Source: Jingyaoa shaoxingensis
GTDB lineage: Bacteria; Bacillota; Clostridia; Lachnospirales; Lachnospiraceae
Length of the DNA stretch: 64,000 nt
Assembly (NCBI RefSeq): GCF_014385005.1
Contig: NZ_JACRSZ010000003.1
Span: 62,001 to 126,000, forward strand
Direction: 5' to 3'
Below the pieces are notes generated by a model. It was not told where the DNA came from. It ran no database searches and was given only the letters and a program-made list of their open reading frames with translations. Position numbers and translations under genes: made by a program. Shown here one piece after another: positions 8,634 through 16,104 of this stretch. Numbering within the stretch: position 1 is the first letter of the stretch; each line of letters opens with the position of its first letter.

Positions 8634-11246
8634 TTATTTTTCTTCTCCGTAATAGGATTTCAGATACAGCTCTTTAATCTCAGATACAAGCGGATATCTT
8701 GGGTTTGCACCGGTACACTGGTCATTGAATGCCTGTTCAGACATTTCATCCAGAGTATCCAGGAAATGCTTTTCATCTACATTGTAATCTTTGATGTTTG
8801 GTTTAATCTCGATGGTACGCATCAGCTCATCCAGTTTAGCCAGAAGTTTTTCAAATACTTCCTGATCATTTTTGCCCGTCAGACCAACAGATCTTCCGAT
8901 CTCTGCATAACGCTGCAGAGCATGTGGATACTGGTATTGCGGGAAAGTTCCCATCTTGGTCGGAACTTCCGCACTGTTGTAACGCATTACATTTAACAGA
9001 ACCAACGCATTTGCAATACCGTGTGGCAAATGGTGGAATGCACCAAGCTTGTGAGCCAGTGAATGGTTCAGTCCCAGGAATGCATTAGCAAATGCCATAC
9101 CAGCCATACAGGATGCATTTGCCATATGGTCTCTTGCCTCGACATCATTGCCGTCCTTATATGCTCTTGGCAGATATTCAAATACCAGCTTGATTGCGCG
9201 GAGAGCAAGGCTGTCTGTATAATCAGAAGCCATGATAGATACATAAGCTTCAATGGCATGGGTCATAACGTCAATACCGGATGCACAGGTCAGACCCTTT
9301 GGAGCACTCATCATGTTATCAGTGTCTACGATAGACATATCCGGCATCAGTTCATAATCAGCCAGCGGCCATTTGATTCCTGTATCACGGTCTGTAATGA
9401 TCGCAAACGGTGTTACCTCAGAACCGGTACCTGAAGAAGTCGGAATGGCAATGAAATAAGCTTTCTTACCCATCTTAGGATAGGTGTAAACTCTCTTACG
9501 GATATCCATGAAGTCCATAGACATTTCTGAGAAATCAGCATCCGGATTCTCATATAACATCCACATAACCTTGCCGGCATCCATTGCAGAACCACCACCC
9601 ATTGCGATGATGCAGTCCGGTTCAAATGCTCTCATTGCTGCTGCACCTGCTCTTGCACTTGCCAGTGAAGGATCCGGTTCAACATCTGAGAAACAGGTAT
9701 GTACGATACCCATCTGATCCAGCTTATCTTCGATCTTCTTGGTAAAGCCATTCTTATACAGGAAAGAGTCCGTTACGATAAAGCATCTCTTCTTGCCCAT
9801 TACATTTTTCAATTCATCCAGGGCAACCGGGGTACAGCCCTTCTTAAAGTATACTTTTTCCGGGGTACGCATCCAAAGCATGTTTTCTCTCCTTTCCGCA
9901 ACGGTCTTAATATTAATCAGATGTTTTACACCCACGTTTTCGGAAACAGAGTTACCGCCCCAGCTTCCGCATCCCAGTGTCAGTGACGGTGCAAGTTTAA
10001 AGTTATAAAGATCACCGATACCACCCTGCGAAGACGGTGTATTGATCAGAATACGGCAGGTCTTCATCATAGCAGCATGTTTTGCCATCTTTTCTTTTTC
10101 ATTCACATTAATGTAAAGAGAAGAAGTATGACCATATCCGCCATCTGCAACAAGCTGTTCAGCCTTCTGTAATGCGTCATCAAAGTCTTTTGCCTTGTAC
10201 ATAGCAAGAACAGGTGAAAGCTTTTCATGTGCGAACGGTTCACTGATATCTACAGACTCTACTTCACCAATCAGAATCTTGGTTTCTTCAGGAACTTCTA
10301 CACCTGCCATCTTCGCAATCGTAGCCGCCTTCTGACCAACAATCTTGGCATTTAATGCACCGTTAATGAGGATGACAGATCTGACCTTATCCAGTTCATC
10401 TTTCTTCAGGAAATAACATCCACGATACTTGAATTCATCCTTTACTGCCTTATAAATACTCTCCAGAACAGTTACAGACTGCTCAGAAGCACAGATCATA
10501 CCATTGTCAAATGTCTTGGAATGAATAATGGAGTTCACAGCCAGCTTGATATCTGCGGAATCATCAATGATAACCGGTGTATTACCAGGACCAACGCCCA
10601 GTGCAGGCTTACCTGAAGAATAAGCGGCCTTAACCATTCCAGGTCCGCCGGTAGCCAGAATACAGTCAGCTTCCTGCATAACCTTGTTTGTCAGTTCCAG
10701 TGACGGAACATCTATGCATTTAATAATGCCCTTTGGTGCTCCGGCTGCCACTGCCGCTTCCAGTACGATCTTAGCAGCTTCTGCAGTACACTGTTTTGCT
10801 CTCGGATGAGGGCTGATAATGATACCATTTCTGGTCTTCAGGCAGATCAGGGTCTTGAAAATTGCGGTAGAGGTTGGATTTGTTGTAGGAATTACCGCTG
10901 CAATCACACCAAGTGGCTCTGCAATTTTCTTAATACCATATACAGGATCTTCTTCGATGACACCACAGGTCTTGGTGTTCTTATATGCATTGTACATATA
11001 CTCTGCTGCGTAATGGTTCTTGATAACCTTGTCTTCCATTACTCCCATGCCGGTCTCAGCAACTGCCATCTTGGATAATGGAATACGAGCCTTGTTTGCC
11101 GCTGTTGCCGCAGCCTTGAAAATTGCATCTACCTGCTCCTGTGTGTAGGTTGCGTAGATCTTCTGTGCCTCACGCAGTTCCTGCATCGCAAGTTCCAGAT
11201 CCTCCAGAGTTTCAATGGTGTTCTTTTTGATTGTTTTGTCAGCCAT
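8634..11246 (-). CDS. adhE: Bifunctional acetaldehyde-CoA / alcohol dehydrogenase
   Basis: An 870-aa fused enzyme reducing acetyl-CoA to acetaldehyde and then ethanol with NADH. The N-terminal aldehyde dehydrogenase half (1 to about 440) has the catalytic Cys252 in GMICASEQS. The C-terminal iron alcohol dehydrogenase half has the nucleotide motif GGGSAMDAGK and the iron-binding HAIEAY, HSLAHKLGAFHHLPHG and neighbouring His residues. AGGAGG lies 6 bases before the start. It is a single-gene transcript with a strong promoter (11297-11325), a Rex operator at the start site and its own terminator. In an acetogen, ethanol formation would serve to dispose of excess NADH. Confidence 0.97.
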   Translation of the reverse strand: MADKTIKKNTIETLEDLELAMQELREAQKIYATYTQEQVDAIFKAAATAANKARIPLSKMAVAETGMGVMEDKVIKNHYAAEYMYNAYKNTKTCGVIEEDPVYGIKKIAEPLGVIAAVIPTTNPTSTAIFKTLICLKTRNGIIISPHPRAKQCTAEAAKIVLEAAVAAGAPKGIIKCIDVPSLELTNKVMQEADCILATGGPGMVKAAYSSGKPALGVGPGNTPVIIDDSADIKLAVNSIIHSKTFDNGMICASEQSVTVLESIYKAVKDEFKYRGCYFLKKDELDKVRSVILINGALNAKIVGQKAATIAKMAGVEVPEETKILIGEVESVDISEPFAHEKLSPVLAMYKAKDFDDALQKAEQLVADGGYGHTSSLYINVNEKEKMAKHAAMMKTCRILINTPSSQGGIGDLYNFKLAPSLTLGCGSWGGNSVSENVGVKHLINIKTVAERRENMLWMRTPEKVYFKKGCTPVALDELKNVMGKKRCFIVTDSFLYKNGFTKKIEDKLDQMGIVHTCFSDVEPDPSLASARAGAAAMRAFEPDCIIAMGGGSAMDAGKVMWMLYENPDADFSEMSMDFMDIRKRVYTYPKMGKKAYFIAIPTSSGTGSEVTPFAIITDRDTGIKWPLADYELMPDMSIVDTDNMMSAPKGLTCASGIDVMTHAIEAYVSIMASDYTDSLALRAIKLVFEYLPRAYKDGNDVEARDHMANASCMAGMAFANAFLGLNHSLAHKLGAFHHLPHGIANALVLLNVMRYNSAEVPTKMGTFPQYQYPHALQRYAEIGRSVGLTGKNDQEVFEKLLAKLDELMRTIEIKPNIKDYNVDEKHFLDTLDEMSEQAFNDQCTGANPRYPLVSEIKELYLKSYYGEEK

Positions 11247-11272
11247 CTGTGTCCTCCTTTAAAAATTTTATA

Positions 11273-11290
11273 TTGTTAATTATTTAACTA
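11273..11290. promoter_or_regulatory. Rex operator at the adhE start site
   Basis: The plus strand reads TTGTTAATTATTTAACTA, 17 of 18 matching the Rex consensus TTGTTAA-N4-TTAACAA. It lies immediately downstream of the adhE -10 box, where bound Rex would block initiation when NADH is low. The rex gene is in the same window. Confidence 0.85.
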
Positions 11291-11296
11291 TGCCAT

Positions 11297-11325
11297 ATTT
11301 TATATTATCGTTAATATTTTGTCAA
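11297..11325 (-). promoter_or_regulatory. adhE promoter
   Basis: TTGACA (11325-11320) and TAAAAT (11302-11297) are separated by 17 bases on the minus strand. The untranslated leader is about 45 bases and contains the Rex operator and the AGGAGG ribosome binding site. Confidence 0.8.
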
Positions 11326-11396
11326 TGTGCAATTTTCACATATATTATAAGGAAATAATAGAACTTTTAGATAAATTGATAAAAAATAATCAGAGT

Positions 11397-11435
11397 ATAA
11401 AAAATCCCCGGCAGCTGCGGAATCTGCCGGGGATT
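11397..11435 (-). terminator. Strong terminator ending the cobalamin-riboswitch transcript
   Basis: AATCCCCGGCAG (11435-11424) pairs with its perfect complement (11414-11403) around a 9-base loop, and six T follow (11404-11399). It closes the transcript that starts at the promoter 11828-11856. It therefore separates the riboswitch from adhE. Confidence 0.9.
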
Positions 11436-11640
11436 CATGCCGTTCTCTTGTTATGCGGATTAACAAGAATCTCCGGTATGAAGGAGGTATTTGTGTAATC
11501 TCCTACTGAGATTCATCCATTCAATGTAAGCGTTTTAAAGTTGTCTTTAAAACAAAAATGTGCCTGCTCACCCATGCAGTCACGTCTCACAAACGATGTC
11601 GTTTGGTTGGATGCTTGCGCTGTATCTGGAGCACATCTCA
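11397..11640 (-). ncRNA. Candidate riboswitch-controlled non-coding RNA (no gene between riboswitch and terminator)
   Basis: About 240 bases follow the cobalamin riboswitch before the terminator. They hold compact hairpins instead of a convincing gene. One is CAAACG-ACAT-CGTTTG. One is a 9-bp stem GTTTTAAAG-ACAA-CTTTAAAAC. One is an 8-bp stem TCTTGTTA-ATCCGCA-TAACAAGA. The last is the terminator, whose loop repeats the TCCGCA of the previous loop. The RNA also carries ACCUCCUU (11488-11481), able to pair with Shine-Dalgarno sites. A 42-codon frame (11641-11513) exists but has no ribosome binding site. It may be a B12-responsive regulatory RNA or the remnant leader of a lost gene. Confidence 0.45.
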
Positions 11641-11804
11641 TTTACTAAGCAGGTTTCCTGGCTTACAGATCATCATATGGTTCCACCTTCTCACACTCTT
11701 GGGTTGTGCAATGGTATGTTGGACCTACTCCCTGATTACAGTGACCAGTTCGCTTGGGATTCTCACCCAATTCCCTTTTCATGATTGCTCATGCACTTAA
11801 TAAA
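11641..11804 (-). promoter_or_regulatory. Cobalamin riboswitch
   Basis: In order on the minus strand: P1 arm TTTATTAAG (11804-11796), the core AAAAGGGAATTGGGTGAGAA, then AATCCC, CTGGTCACTGTAA, the B12-box AAGCCAGGAAACCTGCTT, and the closing P1 arm CTTAGTAAA (11649-11641, pairing with one G-U). These match the conserved elements of the cobalamin class (GGGAA, GGTG-AATCC, CACTGT, AGCCAGGAgACCTGC). It is on the adhE strand, but a strong terminator lies between them. Corrinoid control makes sense in an organism whose acetogenesis depends on a corrinoid protein. The regulated output is unclear. Confidence 0.93.
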
Positions 11805-11827
11805 GTAATATTCAATTACACACTCAT

Positions 11828-11856
11828 AGTATAGGTTATTTTTCAGTTATTGTCAA
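11828..11856 (-). promoter_or_regulatory. Consensus promoter for the cobalamin riboswitch transcript
   Basis: TTGACA (11856-11851), a 17-base spacer and TATACT (11833-11828) on the minus strand form a near-perfect housekeeping promoter. It overlaps the last codons of the P-type ATPase fragment by a few bases. Its quality argues that the orphan riboswitch is still transcribed. Confidence 0.85.
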
Positions 11857-12056
11857 TAAAATAATCTAAAAATTCCGCATATTTTTGTACTCAATAAATA
11901 ATAAACAGCAATGCCTTTCTTCTTTCCTTCTGTAAGTTCATTCCACCCACACTTTTCTCTGGATCTTTTCACCTGTTCACTCGTAAGCCCAGATTTCTTG
12001 CCATTCACCCTTTCAAGAACCTCTTCTACCGTCTGCTGATAAATTTCCTTCATCAC
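11853..12056 (-). pseudogene. N-terminal fragment of a P-type cation-transporting ATPase
   Basis: A 67-aa frame whose first ~50 residues match the cytoplasmic N-terminal domain of P2-type (Ca2+/Mn2+) ATPases: VEEVLERVNGKKSGLTSEQV followed by KCGWNELTEGKKKG. After that the sequence diverges into about 17 unrelated residues and stops; all transmembrane, phosphorylation (DKTGT) and nucleotide domains are missing. It sits behind a yybP-ykoY riboswitch, the usual controller of such pumps. This supports the family call and suggests the 3' bulk of the gene was deleted and the riboswitch stranded. Confidence 0.8.
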
Positions 12057-12129
12057 TTCCGCCTCTTCGTTTCTAAGTATTTACTACCTGAATTTCTTAT
12101 GCAATGAAAGACCTCTTTGAAAAAAATAT

Positions 12130-12173
12130 AAAAAAAAGACCTTCATTGCATAATAAAAAATGCAATAAAAGTC
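12130..12173 (-). terminator. Riboswitch terminator upstream of the ATPase fragment
   Basis: GACTTTTATTGCAT (12173-12160) pairs fully with ATGCAATGAAGGTC (12151-12138, two G-U pairs), followed by eight T. This is the off-switch of the Mn2+ riboswitch just upstream. A third copy of the same sequence, as inverted repeat TTCATTGCATAA / TTATGCAATGAA (12142-12153 with 12097-12108), lies after the T-run and could compete for the 3' arm. Confidence 0.85.
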
Positions 12174-12182
12174 TCACCATTT

Positions 12183-12265
12183 CCTTATGATACCGGATGC
12201 TTCCACTGTACTGACGACATCACAAACGCAATTTGTTAAGCGCAGGTTACTCCCCTTTATCGGAT
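12183..12265 (-). promoter_or_regulatory. yybP-ykoY (Mn2+) riboswitch
   Basis: The minus strand contains the two conserved loop segments of this class: GATAAAGGGGAGTAACC (12261-12245) and GTCGTCAGTACAGTGG, followed by CATCCGGTATC (12201-12191). A terminator hairpin follows directly and then the ATPase start. This RNA family senses Mn2+ and switches on efflux pumps. Here the pump gene is truncated, so the switch probably has no useful output. Confidence 0.88.
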
Positions 12266-12268
12266 CAA

Positions 12269-12298
12269 ATCATATACCCAAAGTAACATGATTGTCAA
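12269..12298 (-). promoter_or_regulatory. Promoter for the Mn2+ riboswitch leader
   Basis: TTGACA (12298-12293) and TATGAT (12274-12269) with an 18-base spacer on the minus strand; an alternative hexamer ATATGA gives 17. It lies just ahead of the riboswitch and is back-to-back with the DUF5714 gene promoter (extended -10 TGTTATACT at 12327-12335, plus strand). Confidence 0.65.
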
Positions 12299-12383
12299 GA
12301 TACTTTATCATTACTTTTTCATTTTATGTTATACTTTTTACATCGTTAACACTATTAAAATAAATTCTCCGGAGGTGAATCAA

Positions 12384-13115
12384 ATGGATCATACGAATAA
12401 TTCCTGTTGTTGTGGTGAAGCGGAACATTTTTCCGGATGTCTGATTTGTGGTGCTCCTATTACGTATCGTGCTGAAAGCTCTATTCAGACGTGTAGTATC
12501 TGCCATAAAGAACAATTAACCAATGCGGTCTGTGAAAATAGTCACTTTATCTGTGATGCCTGTCACAGCTATGGCACATATGCTCCGGTAATCGCAGCGC
12601 TCAGAGACAGTACCGAAAAAGATGCTTTGCTTCTTCTAGAAAAAATTATGGATCTTCCATCTGTACATATGCATGGACCAGAGCATCATGCAATTGTTCC
12701 GTGCGTTCTTCTGACAGCGTTTCGCAATAATGGAGAACATATGAATTACGATGCTGCACTATCTGAGATCTGTAAAAGAGCGAAGCAGGTTCCGGGCGGT
12801 ACCTGTGGTTACTGGGGTGTCTGTGGAGCTGCTGCCGGAGCCGGTATTTTCATGTCCGTTATGACTGGATCCAGTCCACTTCACAAAGATGCATGGCCGT
12901 TTCCTCAAAAACTTGTCTCCATTATTTTATCCAGACTGGCAGATGTTGGTGGACCTCGCTGCTGCAAACGTACCAGCAGAATTGCCATTGAAGAAGCTGT
13001 TCATTTTTACAGTCAGTTTTGTTCTGTAAACATTCCGTCATCTTCTATAACGTGTAAATACTGCGAAGATAATCGCGAATGCATCCAGGAAGATTGTCCA
13101 TACTATCCTGAATAA
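12384..13115 (+). CDS. DUF5714-type cysteine-rich protein next to the Mo-hydroxylase cluster
   Basis: A 243-aa soluble protein of unknown function. The frame is open from 12288, but the start at 12384 follows GGAGGTGAATCAA, a good ribosome binding site. Cys-rich pairs are visible throughout: CCCG near residue 9-12, CLICG, CSICH, CDACH, then CGYWGVCGAAAGAG and GGPRCCKRTS, and a C-terminal C-x2-C/C-x4-C group (KYCEDNRECIQEDCPYYPE). The spacing suggests zinc or Fe-S binding. I recall it as the DUF5714 family, which is found near radical SAM and methyltransferase genes. It is convergent with the Mo-hydroxylase accessory operon, so a shared role is plausible but unproven. Confidence 0.75.
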   Translation: MDHTNNSCCCGEAEHFSGCLICGAPITYRAESSIQTCSICHKEQLTNAVCENSHFICDACHSYGTYAPVIAALRDSTEKDALLLLEKIMDLPSVHMHGPEHHAIVPCVLLTAFRNNGEHMNYDAALSEICKRAKQVPGGTCGYWGVCGAAAGAGIFMSVMTGSSPLHKDAWPFPQKLVSIILSRLADVGGPRCCKRTSRIAIEEAVHFYSQFCSVNIPSSSITCKYCEDNRECIQEDCPYYPE

Positions 13116-13119
13116 CAGG

Positions 13120-13159
13120 CAAGGCAGTGATTCCATGATACCACGAAATCACTGCCTTG
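13120..13159. terminator. Hairpin between convergent genes
   Basis: CAAGGCAGTGATT (13120-13132) pairs perfectly with 13147-13159. It lies 5 bases after the DUF5714 stop and overlaps the last codons of the CoA-ligase-like gene on the other strand. There is no clear T-run on either side, so termination efficiency is uncertain. Confidence 0.5.
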
Positions 13160-14348
13160 TAACTCGTTTGCCAGGATACAGCGCCCCATCTTCCCACTTT
13201 GCTTTTTTGCAGTTCCATGAACGAATATCCTTCTCTTCCAAAACACTCCTGATTTGTTCTTCTCCATTGTCCGATGTAAAAAGCGCTGTAATTTCCTTTT
13301 TTCCATCTACAATTTTCACACAATAATCTACCAGTTCCGGAATCTCAAACAGCAATTCATCCATCTCTCTGATACTTCCCAATGGATCCATCCGCTTTAC
13401 AAAGTCCAGGCGTTTTATTTCACTTCCACAGAGGCATCTTCCTGGAATGATCCTTGTCCAGTCACCGGTTCGATATCGAATCAACGGCTGTGCTTCCATT
13501 CCAATGGTTGTAATCACCAGTTCTCCCCATTTACCGTCCGGCAGCACATTTCCGTTCTCATCTATAATCTCTGTAATACAATGGTTTTCCCGCATATGCA
13601 TGCCCCCATGCGCCGTGCAGCAAATGGCACCTCCAAGCCCCATCTCTCTGGAACCATAGTGCGGCCAAAGTCGTGTTTGCAGAATTTCTTCGATTGCTTT
13701 CATGACAGTTTTCGGACAGGCATCTCCGGATACCAGTGCTCTTTTTATACTGCCTTTTCCGCACATTCGAAGCATGGAAAGCAATGCCGTCGGCATTCCC
13801 ACATACGTATCCGGCTGCTCCTCTTCCAGAATCCTGTTCAGTTCGCCATAAGTTCTTCCTGTCCCGGTTGAAAGAGGTTTTGCTCCCAGACGTCTGATTG
13901 CCTCCGCGATCAGTTCTCCCAATCCAAAAGGACCTGAAAATGGCATAGCCACCATCGTTATACTTCCAGGATAAATAAATTCACCCAGACCTGCCATAAA
14001 AAGTTCTATAGTGTGTTCACAGTCTCCCTCTGTATAAAATACACGTTTACCGGCACCGGTAGTTCCGCTTGTCTGTTCTGATATCACTTTCTGTACTTCC
14101 CCCTGAGAGCAAAGCAGCATCCTGCCTCCATCTCGCGCCAGATCTGTTTCTGTTGTAAAAGGAAGGCTTCTCAGATCTGTCAGGCTTTCCAGTCTTTCCG
14201 GCAAATCTCGGTAAAAACCCTCTCGTTCTTTCTCTCTCTTCAGTACAATATTTAATTTCTCCAGCTGTATTCTGTGTATTTCATCTCTTGTAATCTCTGT
14301 AATGCCCTCCTGCTTACAGATCATTGCATCTATATTCGATCGTTTCAC
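13149..14348 (-). CDS. AMP-dependent CoA-ligase-like protein (phenylacetate-CoA ligase related)
   Basis: A 399-aa adenylate-forming enzyme, somewhat shorter than standard phenylacetate-CoA ligases. The ATP loop is SEQTSGTTGAGKRVFYTEGD near residues 89-108; the later YGSREMGLGGAICC and YRTGDWTRIIPG segments follow the family pattern. The start is GTG at 14348, overlapping the radical SAM stop by GTGA, so translation is probably coupled. I recall this as the family NCBI names after Desulfovibrio DVU_1553. The substrate is unknown; its place with a radical SAM enzyme and methyltransferase suggests activation of a carboxylate within a biosynthetic or maturation route, not general fatty or aromatic acid use. 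Confidence 0.8.
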   Translation of the reverse strand: MKRSNIDAMICKQEGITEITRDEIHRIQLEKLNIVLKREKEREGFYRDLPERLESLTDLRSLPFTTETDLARDGGRMLLCSQGEVQKVISEQTSGTTGAGKRVFYTEGDCEHTIELFMAGLGEFIYPGSITMVAMPFSGPFGLGELIAEAIRRLGAKPLSTGTGRTYGELNRILEEEQPDTYVGMPTALLSMLRMCGKGSIKRALVSGDACPKTVMKAIEEILQTRLWPHYGSREMGLGGAICCTAHGGMHMRENHCITEIIDENGNVLPDGKWGELVITTIGMEAQPLIRYRTGDWTRIIPGRCLCGSEIKRLDFVKRMDPLGSIREMDELLFEIPELVDYCVKIVDGKKEITALFTSDNGEEQIRSVLEEKDIRSWNCKKAKWEDGALYPGKRVTRQ

Positions 14349-15670
14349 TTTCTGTATAAATATATTCCTTTCGAATTCGTCAGATTATATGCACAAAACG
14401 GCACCATTCCATAATCAGAATCCACCTCGCAGATATAACATCTTTTCAGACGTTCAAGATCCAGATTCCATGCATCCTGAAAAATCATCCCTGATACTGC
14501 AAAAGTTTCATTATGAACCCGGATCAGGAATTCATCCAGCGCATCTGTCTGTGTCATTTCATCATCATCAAATTTTTTTGTGCTATAGCTCCACTGATTT
14601 TCCACAAACTGTCTGGAATCATCGCTGGTAGTACAACAACATCCTCTGCCTGATTTCTTTTCCAGGAGTTTCAGTTCCCTCTCACCTTTTTTCAGATAAC
14701 TTGCATGAAAAGAACAGTATGGATTCTCTGCTCCACCACCGGCGAAATCCTCGCTTTTCATAAGCCCGTCAGTCTGTTCCTCGATCAGCTTTAACATCTT
14801 TGGTATGGTAATCGGAGCTTGTGGACGCTGCTGAGAACATCTGCCAAAATAGCTGATCGGCTGAAAATGTACTCCTCTTACAAATGGCATATGATCCATC
14901 GCAAACTTCAGGATATCTCCAACCTGCATGTCATTTACTCCTGGCGCAATAACAGGTACCAGAGCAATTCCCAGTTCCGCTTCCGAACAGTTTAACACAG
15001 CCTTTTCTTTCAGTTCCATCATAGAGCGTCCGCGCAATGTCTGATACACGTCATCTGTGACACCGTCAAATTGAAGAAATACCGTATTCAGTCCTGCTTT
15101 TTTTAGTTTTCTGGCGTATCCTGCTTCCTGCGCAAGACGGATTCCATTGGTATTCAATTGAAAAAATGTGAACCCCTTTTCTCTTCCCATATGTATGATC
15201 TCCGGAAGATCCTCCCTCATGGTTGGTTCTCCTCCGGAAAGCTGTATATTGAATGGTCCTCCATGATCCATCAGAAAATCATATTGCTTTTCTATTTCGT
15301 CAATTGAAAGATCACCGTTTTCCAGACATTCCCCTGCCGAAGCAAAGCAGACCGGGCAGTGCATATTGCAGCGCTTTGTCACTTCCAGTATCATACAACA
15401 GCCTTTTCGTTCGTGCTCCTCACAGAGTCCACAATTATCCGGGCAAGATTTCTCTTTGATTTTGGGATTTACAGGAGTTTCCGCAGACAGGTTTTCTCTC
15501 CCCCAGGAAAGATACTCTGCTGCCGTTCCCTCCCAGATCAGTATCTGAAACTTTCCGTGGATATCACATTCTTTCACCAGATAAATGCCATCTTCACCGA
15601 TACATTTTTTAGCCGTAAGTACTTTCATACATATCGGGCATACACTTTTTGTTTTACCCAGCGTAATCAT
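14345..15670 (-). CDS. Radical SAM protein of the Mo-hydroxylase accessory cluster
   Basis: A 441-aa radical SAM enzyme. The cluster motif CNMHCPVCFA gives Cys101, Cys105 and Cys108; QLSGGEPTMREDLPEI is the SAM-binding segment. The N-terminus has a CPIC pair (11-14) and SCPDNCGLC (75-83), and the C-terminal third has GRGCCCTT, so extra Fe-S clusters are likely. The start at 15670 is chosen because it overlaps the stop of the upstream C_GCAxxG gene as ATGA; an upstream extension to 15763 would overlap that gene by about 100 bases. I see no in-frame TGA that would suggest selenocysteine. The reaction is unknown. Some relatives of this family are selenoproteins (recalled, not tested). Confidence 0.88.
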   Translation of the reverse strand: MITLGKTKSVCPICMKVLTAKKCIGEDGIYLVKECDIHGKFQILIWEGTAAEYLSWGRENLSAETPVNPKIKEKSCPDNCGLCEEHERKGCCMILEVTKRCNMHCPVCFASAGECLENGDLSIDEIEKQYDFLMDHGGPFNIQLSGGEPTMREDLPEIIHMGREKGFTFFQLNTNGIRLAQEAGYARKLKKAGLNTVFLQFDGVTDDVYQTLRGRSMMELKEKAVLNCSEAELGIALVPVIAPGVNDMQVGDILKFAMDHMPFVRGVHFQPISYFGRCSQQRPQAPITIPKMLKLIEEQTDGLMKSEDFAGGGAENPYCSFHASYLKKGERELKLLEKKSGRGCCCTTSDDSRQFVENQWSYSTKKFDDDEMTQTDALDEFLIRVHNETFAVSGMIFQDAWNLDLERLKRCYICEVDSDYGMVPFCAYNLTNSKGIYLYRK

Positions 15671-16101
15671 AGTTCCAATATTCCCCGTTCTGTCAGTATT
15701 TCTATCACTTTTGTATAAGTATCTGCAATCAGCGCAGGACATTGCTCCATGATCACTCCCCAATCCAGATTGGAAGTGATGTCCTTACAATAAAAAGCAC
15801 CAAACTCTTCTTCGGTCTTCTTATGGAACCACTGATATAATTCCTGCACAGCCGGTTTCATCTGTATATCTTCTTTCTCCTGCGGAGCCAGATTGCCCAG
15901 GAACAAACCTATCGCACAGGCTCCTCCTGTCAGGCAGCCACAAGTATCTCCACAATAACCGATCCCGCCGCCAAGACCTCCCAAAGCCTTTACAAGCTGT
16001 GGATTTTCCTCACCTATGGCTTCCAGTATCATAATCATAACCATTTGTGAGCAATGATAACCCATACTGCTAAGTTCTATGATTCTTTCATAAAGATCCA
16101 T
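15667..16101 (-). CDS. C_GCAxxG_C_C family redox protein
   Basis: A 144-aa helical protein. The characteristic glycine/cysteine stretch GGIGYCGDTCGCLTGGACAI covers residues 45-64 (Cys50, 54, 56, 62), with further cysteines at 17, in AFYCKD and in MEQCPA, the spread pattern that names the family. Members are thought to bind a metal or act as thiol redox carriers; none is well characterised for this sub-group. It is cotranscribed and overlaps the radical SAM gene by 4 bases, with a 3-base gap to the methyltransferase gene. A redox-partner role for the radical SAM enzyme or the Mo-hydroxylase is inference. Confidence 0.82.
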   Translation of the reverse strand: MDLYERIIELSSMGYHCSQMVMIMILEAIGEENPQLVKALGGLGGGIGYCGDTCGCLTGGACAIGLFLGNLAPQEKEDIQMKPAVQELYQWFHKKTEEEFGAFYCKDITSNLDWGVIMEQCPALIADTYTKVIEILTERGILEL

Positions 16102-16104
16102 GTG

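Noticed and set aside
11449..11471. TTGTTA-N7-TAACAA looked like a second Rex operator near adhE
   Set aside because: The half-sites are one base too far apart for the Rex consensus, and the element forms the 8-bp RNA hairpin of the riboswitch transcript instead.
11397..11640. ANTAR-type dual-hairpin motif in the riboswitch-controlled RNA
   Set aside because: The loops are not hexamers with the required A1 and G4, so the Rli55/EutX-style mechanism is not supported.
11513..11641. 42-codon frame following the cobalamin riboswitch
   Set aside because: It has no ribosome binding site and overlaps RNA hairpins; the peptide is not recognisable.
14345..15763. Upstream extension of the radical SAM gene to 15763
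   Set aside because: The extra N-terminus overlaps the C_GCAxxG gene by about 100 bases; the ATGA-coupled start at 15670 fits the operon.
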